The notes under the pieces: generated by a model
The model's input: only the letters and a program-made list of their open reading frames with translations
Told to the model about the DNA's origin: nothing
The model's database searches: none
In this document: piece by piece, positions 46,566-57,100 of the stretch
How positions within the stretch are numbered: position 1 is the first letter of the stretch
How the letters are laid out: each line of letters begins with the position of its first letter
Translations under genes and position numbers: made by a program
Origin: Neospora caninum Liverpool
Lineage: Eukaryota; Apicomplexa; Conoidasida; Eucoccidiorida; Sarcocystidae
Assembly (NCBI RefSeq): GCF_000208865.1
Contig: NC_018390.1
Location: 62,001 to 126,000, forward strand
Direction: 5' to 3'
Length of the DNA stretch: 64,000 nt

Positions 46566-47111
46566 TTACTTGGTCTTCTTTGTGATAGTGGCCTCGGGAT
46601 CTTTCTGCTCTGCAGCGTCCTCGGACGTCTGCGCTCTACAGACTTCTTCCCAGTCTCTCTTTTCTTCACGATAGGCAAGAAACGCATAGCTGAGCATAAC
46701 GACATTAACCAGCAGGACAGCGGCGATGTTTCCACACATCTTGGCGGTGTCTTCCAGCCCATCTTCATCGGATTGTAGTTGCAGGTTTTTTAAAATGGTG
46801 AAAACAAGTCGAGGAAGAAGAAGAACCGTGCATATCGGAAGAACTGCCATCAAGATTGCAAAGATGAAAAACTTGGTGAGAACAGGGCTGTTCTCCGGAT
46901 TTCGCAGAATTGCGAGCAACACCCGCCCACGAGAAACTGGTCGATTCTTTAACTCCTCTTCTCTTCTCCCTTGCTGTGTATTCGTGGAAGGAACAGAATG
47001 TGATGAGGCACTTGCAGAAGCGGAAGCAGACGACCTCGAGTCTTCATTCACCTGACCCCCACGAGTGGCTCTGGCCCCTCGGGGGGAGGCTCCCCGCAGA
47101 GACGGTTGCAT
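46566..47111 (-). CDS. VMA21: VMA21-like V-ATPase assembly factor, single exon, 181 aa
   Basis: One uninterrupted ORF from ATG at 47111. Residues 1-75 are a basic, Ser-rich extension absent from short VMA21 proteins (about 80-110 aa). The VMA21 core follows: TM1 at about 80-104 (KFFIFAILMAVLPICTVLLL), a loop, and TM2 at about 127-147 (NIAAVLLVNVVMLSYAF). The last four residues are KKTK, a KKxx di-lysine ER-retrieval signal; yeast Vma21p also ends in a di-lysine motif. VMA21 chaperones assembly of the V-ATPase V0 sector in the ER and escorts it to the Golgi. The gene is head-to-head with the DDX47 gene. Confidence 0.82.
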   Translation of the reverse strand: MQPSLRGASPRGARATRGGQVNEDSRSSASASASASSHSVPSTNTQQGRREEELKNRPVSRGRVLLAILRNPENSPVLTKFFIFAILMAVLPICTVLLLPRLVFTILKNLQLQSDEDGLEDTAKMCGNIAAVLLVNVVMLSYAFLAYREEKRDWEEVCRAQTSEDAAEQKDPEATITKKTK

Positions 47112-48253
47112 TGGGATGGAGAACTGTGGAAGATTATTTTACATCCGCAACAAAAGATTGATCGCACGAACGAGCTCTCAACCACACACAACCGGTGGCT
47201 GCGTTTCCCCGCCGCTCCTAACTGACCGGAACACGCGACTGGTCACGAAGTTGCAACACACATGCAGTGTAGGCGATAAAAGACAACACAACCCCTAAAA
47301 AACTGACTCCTTCTCACGCTTTTTCTATTGGAGCCGTCTCTGGGCCTGTGTTTTCGAGACAACAAAACCCGCTTGTACACATGCCGCTACCTCCCGTGAG
47401 CAGCAAAAGACTAAGTTGATGAGGCCGAAAGGTTCGTTCGCCGGGTCCCGTCGGAAAACAATCCGAAAGCTTCTGATTATGGAAACAGACACCTTTACCC
47501 CTTGTTCTTCAGATATCGCCGAGACATCAAAATACGTGAAAACGAGCCTCGGCGGAATGTGAGAGGACTCAGCGCTCTGAAGACACTAGCTGACGCGCCG
47601 ACGCGGCTGCGGTGACACCGCACACATTCGGCGCATGCAGTGTTGCGTCCCATCAGCGTTGAGAATGCATGTCAACTTTGCCGCGGCGCGGCTCAACGCA
47701 AGTTCAGAAAAAACCATTTTGCTGAACCATTTCCTCCACCCCGCCGTCACAACTTCTCTTCTTTTCAGGAGTTTTGCTTTCTTTCCAGCAGAATCGCGCG
47801 TTCAGTTGTGGGGCGCTGCCTTTTTTGTCCGCAGTTTCTTGTTCACTTTTACCCCTCGACGGCGAGATCTAGATCTGGCGCAAAAGCTGTGAAGTCCAGC
47901 TTTGCGCTTTCAACTCGATATACAGTCGGCATCCTCATCCACCGGCTAAGAAGCGATTTAGCTTTGCAAAACCTCGAAAGGCGTCCGGAGCATCTTTCCC
48001 TGGAGAAAAGCCCCTCAACTTGCCGCAGCTCTGCGCAGTGGCGTGGCGACGGCATCGTTGGGGCTGCATGCACACTCGTGGCGACACGCTTCGTGGAATT
48101 TTCCTGGAATAAACGGGTATCCGGCGGAAAGAATGTTCCTTTGAGAACGCACCAAAGGGATCGATTTGCGTGGCCGGCTTGGCAGTGTCAAAGTTGGTGT
48201 ATGGACGCGCTGCTCGGTGAGTCTGGACCTCCCGGCCTCTCTTGGTTACCACG
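47112..48253. promoter_or_regulatory. Divergent intergenic region, probable bidirectional promoter
   Basis: About 1.1 kb separates the VMA21-like ATG (minus) from the DDX47 ATG (plus). An AGAGACG heptamer lies on the minus strand at 47335-47341, about 225 bases upstream of the VMA21-like start; it matches the WGAGACG promoter element described for Toxoplasma genes. No TATA-like box is evident. Short ORFs here are not supported. Confidence 0.4.
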
Positions 48254-51200
48254 ATGGACCGGGTCCCGAGCTCAAAAGAAAACAGGGATGTGGCCACGGG
48301 TCTCTCCGATCAGGAGATGCTTGTGAAGAAGAAGAAAAGGAAGGACGACGCCGCCAAGTCTCGCGACGGTGACGGTTCCTCTGCGCCTCCCTCTTCTGCG
48401 TCTGCCTCTCCTCCCACTTTCTCTTCTCTCGGTCTTTGCGCGGAGCTTTGTGCATCGGTTTCGACTCTCGGCTGGCGCGCGCCAACAGCCATTCAGTCAG
48501 AGGTGCTCCCGTATGCTTTGCAAGGTCGAGACATCATCGCCCTGGCGGAGACAGGAAGTGGAAAGACAGCGGCATTCGGGCTGCCGATTCTGCAACAGCT
48601 CCTTCAGCGGACTCAGAGATTCTACGCTCTCATCCTTGCCCCCACGCGAGAACTTTGCCTCCAGATTTCCCAGCAGATGCTCGCCATGGGCGGCTCTCTA
48701 GGTGTCACCGTCGTCACGCTGGTGGGCGGACTCGATCACAATACTCAAGCCATTGCGCTCGCGAAAAAGCCTCACGTTGTGGTGGGCAGCCCTGGACGCG
48801 TTGTTGACCACCTTCAACAGACAAAAGGCTTCAGCTTGAAGAGCGTCAAAGTAAGACAAGCCGCCGAGAAAACATGCAGCCAGTCTGGCACTCGGGCCGA
48901 GACGCGTGTCTCCAGGCTTCTCTGTCGCGCGTGGGATCCCTGGACCCCCCTGGCCTCTATCTTTTCGTCACCGCCTGCTACGTGGTAAACACACTTACGT
49001 CGCCGCAGGAACTGTGCTGTATCGTGCGCCTTCGCTTCTCCCCTCGTCGCCCATCTCTGCTGTGTGCTCGTTTCCCTTGTCAGGTGCTCGTGTTGGACGA
49101 GGCAGACCGGCTTCTCTCCTTGGACTTCGACGCCGCGCTCCAGGTTCTCCTGGAGCACGTCGGCAGCCCCGCAGAGAGGCAAACGATGCTGTTCAGCGCC
49201 ACCATGACAACCAAAGTCTCAAAGCTGCAGAAGGCCTCTTTGAAGAAGCCTGTGAAGGTAGGATGCACTGGTCGAAACCGAAGACGGCCATGCGAAAAGG
49301 CAGAACGACTGTGGAGCGCCGTCGCGAGGATCTCACAGATGGGCCGCTGCTCACTCCCGTTTATCTTGTTTCTCAGCTAGAGGTGAATAGCAAGTACGAC
49401 GTTGCCTCGCTCTTGCAACAACACTTCCTGCTTGTCCCCTTCAAGCTGAAGCACACCCACCTCGCCGCAGCTCTCCTTCATCTGTCTCCGTCTTCCGTCA
49501 TTGTCTTCACAAACACCTGCGCGAATGCGCGAACCATCGCTCTCTTCCTTCGCCACCTCGGCTTCCAGTCGGTGAGTGCGGCGTCTGCTCCCCTTCACGC
49601 GGGAAACGCTGCCGCTTAGCCCCGTTCCCTGCCGCTCGCACCTCTGTTTGCGGGTGTGGGCCTTCCGCGTCCAGTCCTGCCGCGTTGGCCGCATTCGCCA
49701 TTTTATTCTCCCGCAACTTGCCTTTTCTCTGCTCGCGTAGGTCTGCCTGCACGGGAAGATGACGCAGCCGCAGCGTATCGGCGCGCTGACCAAGTTCCGA
49801 GCTGCCGAGACCAGTTGTTTGGTGGCGACTGAAGTCGGCAGTCGAGGTCTCGATATCCCCCACGTCCAGATGGTTATCAATTTCGATGTGCCTCTCTCTT
49901 CCAAGGAGTACATCCATCGCGTTGGCCGTACGGCTCGGGCGGGAAGGACTGGACGCGCTCTCACCATCGTGACTCAGTAAGCCCAGAGAGTCTCTCGGCT
50001 TTGTCTGCGCGTTTCCTTCTTCCCGCTCTTCGCTTCACCTGGCTGTTCGTGTTCCCCTCACTGCTCTCCTTCCTCTCCCCGCTGTCTTCTTCGTCTCCCC
50101 TTCTCGCTGGGCGGCCCCTCCGTTTTACCTCTCGGCTGCCTTGTGCACTTGACGCTTTCAGAAGGTTCTCCCCGTCTCACCGTGCTCCGTTTCCTTCGCT
50201 GGCGCCCGTATCCCCTGCACGCCTCGGTTCCGCGTTGCGTCCATTCGCTTTTTGTCTCTGACTCTCCACAGATACGACGTCGAGGCTTACCAACGTATCG
50301 AGCACGCGCTGGGACAGAAGCTCGACGAACTGACTGTAGGCGCGGAGGAGAAGGCAGGCAAGAAGCTGCCGCGGCGAGGCAGGAGGATCCGCAGGAGCGC
50401 GAAACGTGATGCGGGCGCGACAGTGGACATGCCTGACGGAAAGGGAGGGTCGCGGCGAGAACTCTACACCGCACGAGCGAACAAGCGGAAAAACAAGGGA
50501 GGCAAGAGAACAGAGAGGCGGGAAACCCGACGCGGTAGCGAGCAAAGACAGGGGGCCGAGACACCAAAGACACAAAACAGAAGAACGGAAAAAGCCCTAG
50601 GCGCGAAGCCTCGGGCGTCTTAGTGTGCTGCTTCCTTTTGCTGCGGTTGAGTACCCCCTTTCAGCTCCTCAGGTGTGTGGTCTTCTCTAGGTTTTTCTCT
50701 GTGAGCAATTCACGTATCTTTCTCATTCTAAGGGCCTCTTTGCCCCCTGTTTCATGGATCCCCTTCAGGAGTTGACGGCGACGGAGAAGGTCATGCCTCT
50801 GCACGAAAAAGTTCTCGAAGCCCTGAGGTGAGTGGATGCGTGCGGAGAAAAAAGGGAACCTCCCGCAAGACACTGCAGAAAATGTCGACACGAAGGGGGA
50901 GTGTTTACGCTGTTTTCCTGGATGAGCGATCGGTTGCCAGGGAGGAATCGAGGTGAAGAGCATTTACGGGCAGAGAGAAGGCGACAAAGGTCGGCAGCAA
51001 GATGCCGGGAGGCTGCGGCCGCAGGTTTGTCGACCACACACGGGAGGGCGGAAATAACCGTTTTTCGGAAGCCGTAACATATCGGCTCCACACACCGGAG
51101 GAGAGAAAGCGGAAGCATTCGGCACTTAAAAGGGAAAGACACATCAAGTCGGATTAGCGAATGAGATCTGGTCAAGTTGTACGTGCGCTGTCGTGGAGAA

Positions 51201-51431
51201 TCGACGCGACAGAAGCGTTGTCTCACTTAGCCAGCGTTGCCCACCAAGACAAGAGAGACGCATGTGTGTGAGGGACGGCGTTGTGACTCGTGTGCGTCTT
51301 TCAGGTCTGCCGAGCTCGAAGCTCGAGAAGCCGACGACGCTGCGCTCGTTCAGAAAGCAGCCAAGAAGAAGCGAGGAGCAGGGAGCAAGAGACCGCCTGG
51401 TGCAGGGGGGAAAAAGAGAAAGCTCGGCTGA
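48254..51431 (+). CDS. DDX47: DEAD-box RNA helicase, DDX47/Rrp3 type, seven exons, about 483 aa
   Basis: Exons: 48254-48850, 49084-49257, 49377-49571, 49741-49976, 50272-50335, 50769-50827 and 51305-51431 (TGA). All are GT-AG and phases close. Motifs in order: Q motif [18 protein letters not shown] (about 98-105), Ia PTREL, GG in LVGGLD, Ib GSPGR, II DEAD (204-207), III SAT (237-239), [37 protein letters not shown]. The segment after DEAD ([20 protein letters not shown]) and [14 protein letters not shown] match the DDX47/Rrp3 subfamily, which acts in nucleolar 18S pre-rRNA processing. The tail is basic ([11 protein letters not shown] ... GGKKRKLG), consistent with nuclear/nucleolar location. 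Motif Ib has Ser where most paralogues have Thr. Confidence 0.9.
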
Positions 51432-51510
51432 GAAGACGAAGAGCGAGTGACGAGACTGGATGCGAACGAACAAGGAAGGTGTCTCCCGGTCGAGAGTCGT
51501 GGGCGTCTGT

Positions 51511-51542
51511 TTCGCGTATACTCTCTTTCGCGTATACTCTCT
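51511..51542 (+). repeat. Perfect 16-base tandem duplication
   Basis: TTTCGCGTATACTCTC occurs twice back to back, 80 bases after the DDX47 stop. It lies in the 3' UTR or flank. Confidence 0.9.
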
Positions 51543-52294
51543 TCGTCCTTCACTTCTTTCCCTTGTCCCCTCGCGTGCACGCGGCTGGAAGTGTCGTTTG
51601 AAAGTGCGGCATGCGTGGCCCGTGACGTGTGCTTCCGGGGTCCCTTGTCAACCTCCTCGTCGCTCTTCCGCGCCTTCCCTGCGCGCCAGACTCTTTCCTG
51701 AACTGACTTGTCCGACGCCCTCTTCTGTCTTCCGTGTAGAGTCGCTGCGAGGGGTGCGGCAGCCGAGTGGTTCCGAGTCGGAACACAGACAGCTCCGTAG
51801 AAGTGCTCGCGTGCGCGGCAGGACGCCCGGAGTGCATCGCGCGTGACAGACACGAACTGTTTCGCTCGCCCTCGAAGGCGCCGGGGCGCCCGCCTCGAAG
51901 TGACCCTCCCCGCTCTTCGCCAACTGCCGCCGAGCAGCGCCCGATTCCGCCGATCCAGGCTCTCGGTCGAGGACTCTGAAGGGTGCCACCAGAGTACTGA
52001 GAGGCGTGAATCTCTGTGCGTGTGTACGTACACCCCACGAGCGACATGGACAAAAAGTGTAGAGCGCGTCGGCTTTACTCGACAAAAACTGGGACAGTGG
52101 CCGCGGGCACCAGGCGCTGAACCAGCCGCACGCCTCCTGAGAACTGATATGGGGGAGAAAAGGTCCCGGCGAGAGCCTGAAAAAAGTGTCAGAGTGGGAG
52201 TGAGAGTCTCACGGATGCCCCTGAGTGAAGGGAAAACGCGAAGCAAGCTGGAGCTCGGGCCTAGGGCCCACAGCAGAGACGAGGAAGACTATAA

Positions 52295-52487
52295 AGAGCT
52301 TTAAACACCCGGATGTTGATTCGTCAACCGTTTATGCCTCGAAATCCATGTGGATGGGTTATTATTTGGAAGTACAGTATGGTCTTGGTGATTATTTGGA
52401 GTGCTAATCCACAAACGACTTACATCTTACAGGGTAGATTAGCAACTATCTTATATATCGTGCTACTGGATTGGTTCTATGCTTACA
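52295..52487 (+). pseudogene. cob: Nuclear copy of the 3' end of mitochondrial cytochrome b (NUMT)
   Basis: A block visibly more AT-rich than its flanks translates as RALNTRMLIRQPFMPRNP, then CGWVIIW, YSMV, PQTTYIL and GRLATILY, which matches the C-terminal part of apicomplexan cytochrome b. The frame then shifts: ATGLVLCL is found in a neighbouring frame, so the copy is decayed. There is no expression signal. Both ends fall in ordinary GC-rich nuclear sequence. Confidence 0.85.
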
Positions 52488-53965
52488 CGAAACCAGCAGT
52501 GTGAATGGCTACAGCTTGGACACAAGCGGAGAGGGACAGGCGCCGGACGGGGTGGATTCCGCTAGCGGAGAGTCGATGGGTTTCGGGGAAGACTGTTTTG
52601 TTTTGTCGCGAAAGAGACGGTCGGGAGTTTCGTCTGGGTTTCTTTTCTTCGGACGGAACAACATGCCGCAAGCACAAAACTACACATATGTTTTTTTTCA
52701 AACCCAGTTTCGCCCACCCTTTGAGATCCTGCATCCACAGCCTCTCGCGACGGTCCGACACGAAACGTCTTGGAGTGCCCTGGCCACATCACACAGTTCG
52801 TTGACGGCTCAGCCTCTTGTACTTGAAAGAGCAAATCTTTCTTGCGCAGGAGAGGTATCTTCTGCTTCGGTTCTGAAAAAAACGCGTTTTCTCAAGTCTC
52901 CCACACACACCTCGAAAAAACCGGCTTCCAGTGGGGTGTTCCAAAACTTAATTTTCTGGAAAAAACGCATGCCACTCTGGCCTCCCGAGAAGCGGGAGAA
53001 AGGCGGGAGCCGGATATCGGTTGCCAAGAGCTCGCCTTTGCTTTTTCCACGAGGCAAAGCCTTCCCGTGTGTGTTTAGAAGCCTCAAGATGGGAACCCCA
53101 CAATCACGCCAGGGAACCAGTGGAGACGGAGAGCGCGAGAAGCTGACAAGGAAGAACCGAGAAACAGAAGACTGCCTGTGCGTCCTCGAGGTGTTTTTGT
53201 TCCAGCAGTAGACAGCGGACACGGAAAACACAGAACGGAACGGAGCTGGGCCTTTAGTTCTTCCGAAGACCCCTGGTGTGCCCTCCGTTTTTCTCGGCGG
53301 TTCACACACGGAAAAAAGAAAAGACGCAACTTTTTTCCGGAGCTAAATCCGATTTTTCGAGTCCCCCTTGTTTTCCATTCACCAAGTCGCACGCAACGTG
53401 CAAACATTCAAAGAGGGACGAGAGTTGACGTGAAACACACTCTAGTGGAAGGACTCGAGACGAAACGCCTCAGCCAGAAAGAGGGAAGGTGTCTGCAATT
53501 TGCAAGGAAAACCTTTCTCTCTCCCTGATCGGCATATCTAGCCTATCCAGACCGCGGGTCTGGGTACAACAGCGACAAAAACGCACATTTTTCACAATCC
53601 CTAAACACAATAGTGTGCGTGTGCTGTCCACATCTAGGGAAACACATCAACCTATCTGTACATCCACCCACAGGCAGCCGACGCGTGCACAGACCTGCCC
53701 CCAGCTTCTCGCTTCTTTTGAACCACGGAAGCGAAAACCGCGTTTCCTCGCCCGAGGAAAAGCTGAGGCACAGACAACGGCCGGTTCCCTTCTGGACATT
53801 CCAGGTGAAAATGACAAGAAAGAGGAGAGTAAACAGACAAGGACACAACAACGGCGGCATGCACCGCCGTCTGCTCGGCCAACGGGCTCTTCACCGAGAG
53901 ACTGTGTGTCACAGTGGGCAGGCTTCTTCTACACAGCACCGAAAATCCATCACGGGTATATCCCC

Positions 53966-53999
53966 CCCGAGGCGACACAACCGCCCGAGGCGACACAAC
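53966..53999 (+). repeat. Short tandem repeat, 18-base period
   Basis: CCCGAGGCGACACAAC occurs twice with an 18-base period. It is in noncoding DNA downstream of the TUTase stop codon. Confidence 0.85.
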
Positions 54000-54196
54000 A
54001 GAGTTCCCCACAGATCTTTTTTACATTCGCACACATTTCACACCTTTCGCATCCACACACATGCAACCCTGCACTCCACACGTTCGCCGCTTCATTCACA
54101 CTTTTCTAGGCTACACCTCCTCCGAGAGTCTCTCTCTCTTCATCCCGCTGTGTCGGGTCGCAGGTTCTTGCTTTTCTCTTCCTTTCCACGCGCCCT

Positions 54197-57100
54197 TCAC
54201 CTTTCTTGGCCCCTCCCGTCGTCATCCGAACCCGAAGCCGCGGAACTCTCGCGGCGTGCGCCCAGGGGCGGGGTCTCCAGGTCCCCCGACGCGGCATTTT
54301 CAAGTCGTCTCTCTCCGCCTGCGCTGGCGTAGCCGCGGCCTCCCCTGCCGGCTTCCGCGTTTCTGCTCGAGAAGTGTCCGACTCCCGCAAACTGCGGCGA
54401 GGAAGCGAAAGGGGACGAGCCGGAGCTTTCCGACCGACCCACCGCGCAGTTCAACGCTGCATGCAGCAACCGCGCCTGGCCGTTCTTCGACATCCCGCTG
54501 CCTGCTGAACCTGGCGTCGCGGTGGCATGGCCATCGTGGGAGTAGCCAGACGCGAAAGGAGACACACCACCCCCCCCGTTGCTGCCCCGACTCGAGTGAC
54601 CACGCCCTGCAGCGCCGAAGCCACTTGGCCCAGGAGTCGCCGTGGACGACGCACCGGGCTGGAAGGACGGAGACGCGACGTGGGACTGGGAGCCTGTCGG
54701 CCTACGGCGGAACGAAGGCAACGACGCGCCCCCTGATGTCGTCCGACTTGGCTCAATGCCACAGGGTATCCGACTTGACTCGCCTCGTCTACAGAAGTGA
54801 GAATTCGCGTACGCGTGTGCCTCGTGGCAACTGCCTCTTCGTCCCGAGTACGGGAAGTCATCTTCGCCTCGGTCGAAGAACGACGAGGGCCCCACGCGAT
54901 CTCTGTCGCGCGGAGACGGATACGTCGCCCCGGCGTCCCTGCGGCTCCGAGGACTCTCGTCCTCGCACATGCTGTCCGGCGTGGGGCTCTGCGGCGGCGA
55001 GCATTCGCCCGCGGGGCCTGGGCCAACCGCTGCAGGCGCACTGGAAGTCACCCACTGTGCCTTGGCCTGTCCTTCTGCGAACGACGAACACGCCTTCTGA
55101 CTCGACAGGTAACCCCCTCCCGTGCTGCTCTGGCCGCTGCCTGCGGCCGATGCCGACTGGCGATCCGAACCGACGGGCGTGGCGGGGGCTCCTGCGAACG
55201 CATGGTCCAAGTTCGCGCTTCCGTGGGCGCTCTCGGAGAGCACCTTCCTGTTGTGGGCGAGCCGCCAGTGGACTTCTTCGACGACTCGGTGCCGCGTCCG
55301 CAGCGCTTCTTTCGGACTCATAAAGCTGTGGTGACTGGGCGGGTACCCAGGGTAGCTCCCAGGGCCTGTCCCTCTCTCGCCGGGGCCGACAGCCCCTGAG
55401 AGTGAGGCGTACCTTGGGCCTTGCGTGCCTTCACCTCGATAGCTCGCGCGCGGGCCTCCCTCGTCGAGGCCCTCACCAGGCCTAAACCGCACAGAAGACG
55501 CCCCACTCGAGCCGCTGGAAGCGCCACTTGCGCGACCGTAGGGCGTGAACCTTTGCTGGTCAGACGCGGACGAGGCGAATGCATGCGCACCGTTGTACGC
55601 GAAGATGCCCTGGGACGGCGGGGGCGGCCCGCGGCCGCCGAGTCTCTCGCCTGCATGCAGTTTCCGGCCCTCTTCGTAGTCGTGCTGGTCTTGGTACGCG
55701 AAGCGTTCGCGCGAGGTGTCTGGACCGGCGCCCTTCCTGTAGTTCCCGCTCCTCGCCCCGGCGAACGTTGCTGGAGCGGACGCAGACGCCACGCTCACGC
55801 CTCGCCCCTCGCTGTCTCGGCTGCTGCTCCGACTGCATGCGTTGCCGCCGTTCCGAGAGGCGTGGTAGCCGCCAAAGAGCCCCGTGACTCCCGCACTGTG
55901 GCTGTGGGGCTCGTGCCGGCTGGCGGGATAGCTCGAGGGAGACGAAGCGAAGCTCGTTCCCGGAGACGTCGCGGCGCTTTCGTGGTAGCTGCTTGTTCGG
56001 GACGAGGCGTAGTTCGGCGTGGTGCTGGAGCCCTGGCCACGGCGCGCGTCTCTGTCGCCCGTGCACGGGGACGCCACATACGAGTGGAAACCTGCGTATG
56101 AAGACGACGCCAAGCTCCCCGAGCCGCGATCCCTGTCGCCGCTGCTCGGAGGCCCGCCGGATGAGCAAGACTGAAGAGACAAGGCGGGAGAGAGAGGCGG
56201 AATCGCCAGGCCTCTGTCCCTGCCTGTCTCCCCCGGAGAGTCGACCGACAACTGACCCATCGAAGACGCACTCCCGGCAATCGGAGCACAGGCCTGGCCG
56301 TCCGCGCGTTGCCCGAGCAGTTTCTGGCGCCTCAGAGCTCCAGGCACATACAGCAGCTTCTCTGCGCGATGCTTCAGGGGAATCCGCTCGCGGGCTACCC
56401 GGCGAGAGGACGTGCTCGAAGTGCTGTCTCCGGTGGCGCCTTGCGCGGCTCCTCTCTCCGACAAGGAAGGAGTCGAGGCTGTCGGCGTGTCTTTGGACGA
56501 AGGCGACGAAGGCACCTGTGGCGCCGAGCTCGTTTCTTCTCGCTCGCCCATCAAGCGAAGAGAGAGCGAGGTATCCCCGTGAAACGACGCCGGACTCACC
56601 AGCTGCGCCCGCTCCTCGGAACCGCCTGCCACGCGCGCCGGAGACGCCACCGACTCGCCATTCATCCTCTCACCCAACCTTGTCTGCTCTCGGCCCTCCT
56701 CGTACTCTGGGCGTCTCCTCCCGATCGCTCCGCCCTCGCCAGTAAAGCAGGCACGGAGGCGAGGCGCGCCGTCGGTCCGCTCCAGCACGTCTGTGGGGGA
56801 TGCAGGCCCGAAAGAACCCACGGACGACGGATCGAAGGGATGCTGGGGAGACGCGGACTGCAGGGAACTCGAGGGACTTGTCAGTCGGGCTACACCTTCG
56901 ACCGACCGCGTCCTCGACGTTCCCTTCTCGAATTGCCCTTCTCTCCCTTCGCTATCGCCATACCCAGCCCCCGTTGCACCCAAATTTCGGTGGCTGTGAA
57001 TGCCAAGTGGCGAACTCGGCCTGTTTCCTCGCTCGTCGTCTTCCTCGCGCCGTCTGTCAGGATCCCCACTGTCTCTTCCCGGACCCCTCCTGGCCCGGCT

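Larger units (their letters stand above)
51432..54196. other. Convergent intergenic region
   Basis: This is the 3' flank of the DDX47 gene (plus) and of the TUTase gene (minus). It holds a mitochondrial cob fragment and two short tandem duplications (separate entries). Long ORFs here (minus 51350-52246, plus 52471-53211) are compositional and carry no motif. Confidence 0.5.

Noticed and set aside
51350..52246. 298-codon minus-strand ORF
   Set aside because: Overlaps the DDX47 last exon antisense; Arg/Ser-rich and without domain or splice partners.
52471..53211. 246-codon plus-strand ORF
   Set aside because: Starts within or next to the cob insertion; no family resemblance, probably noncoding 3' flank.
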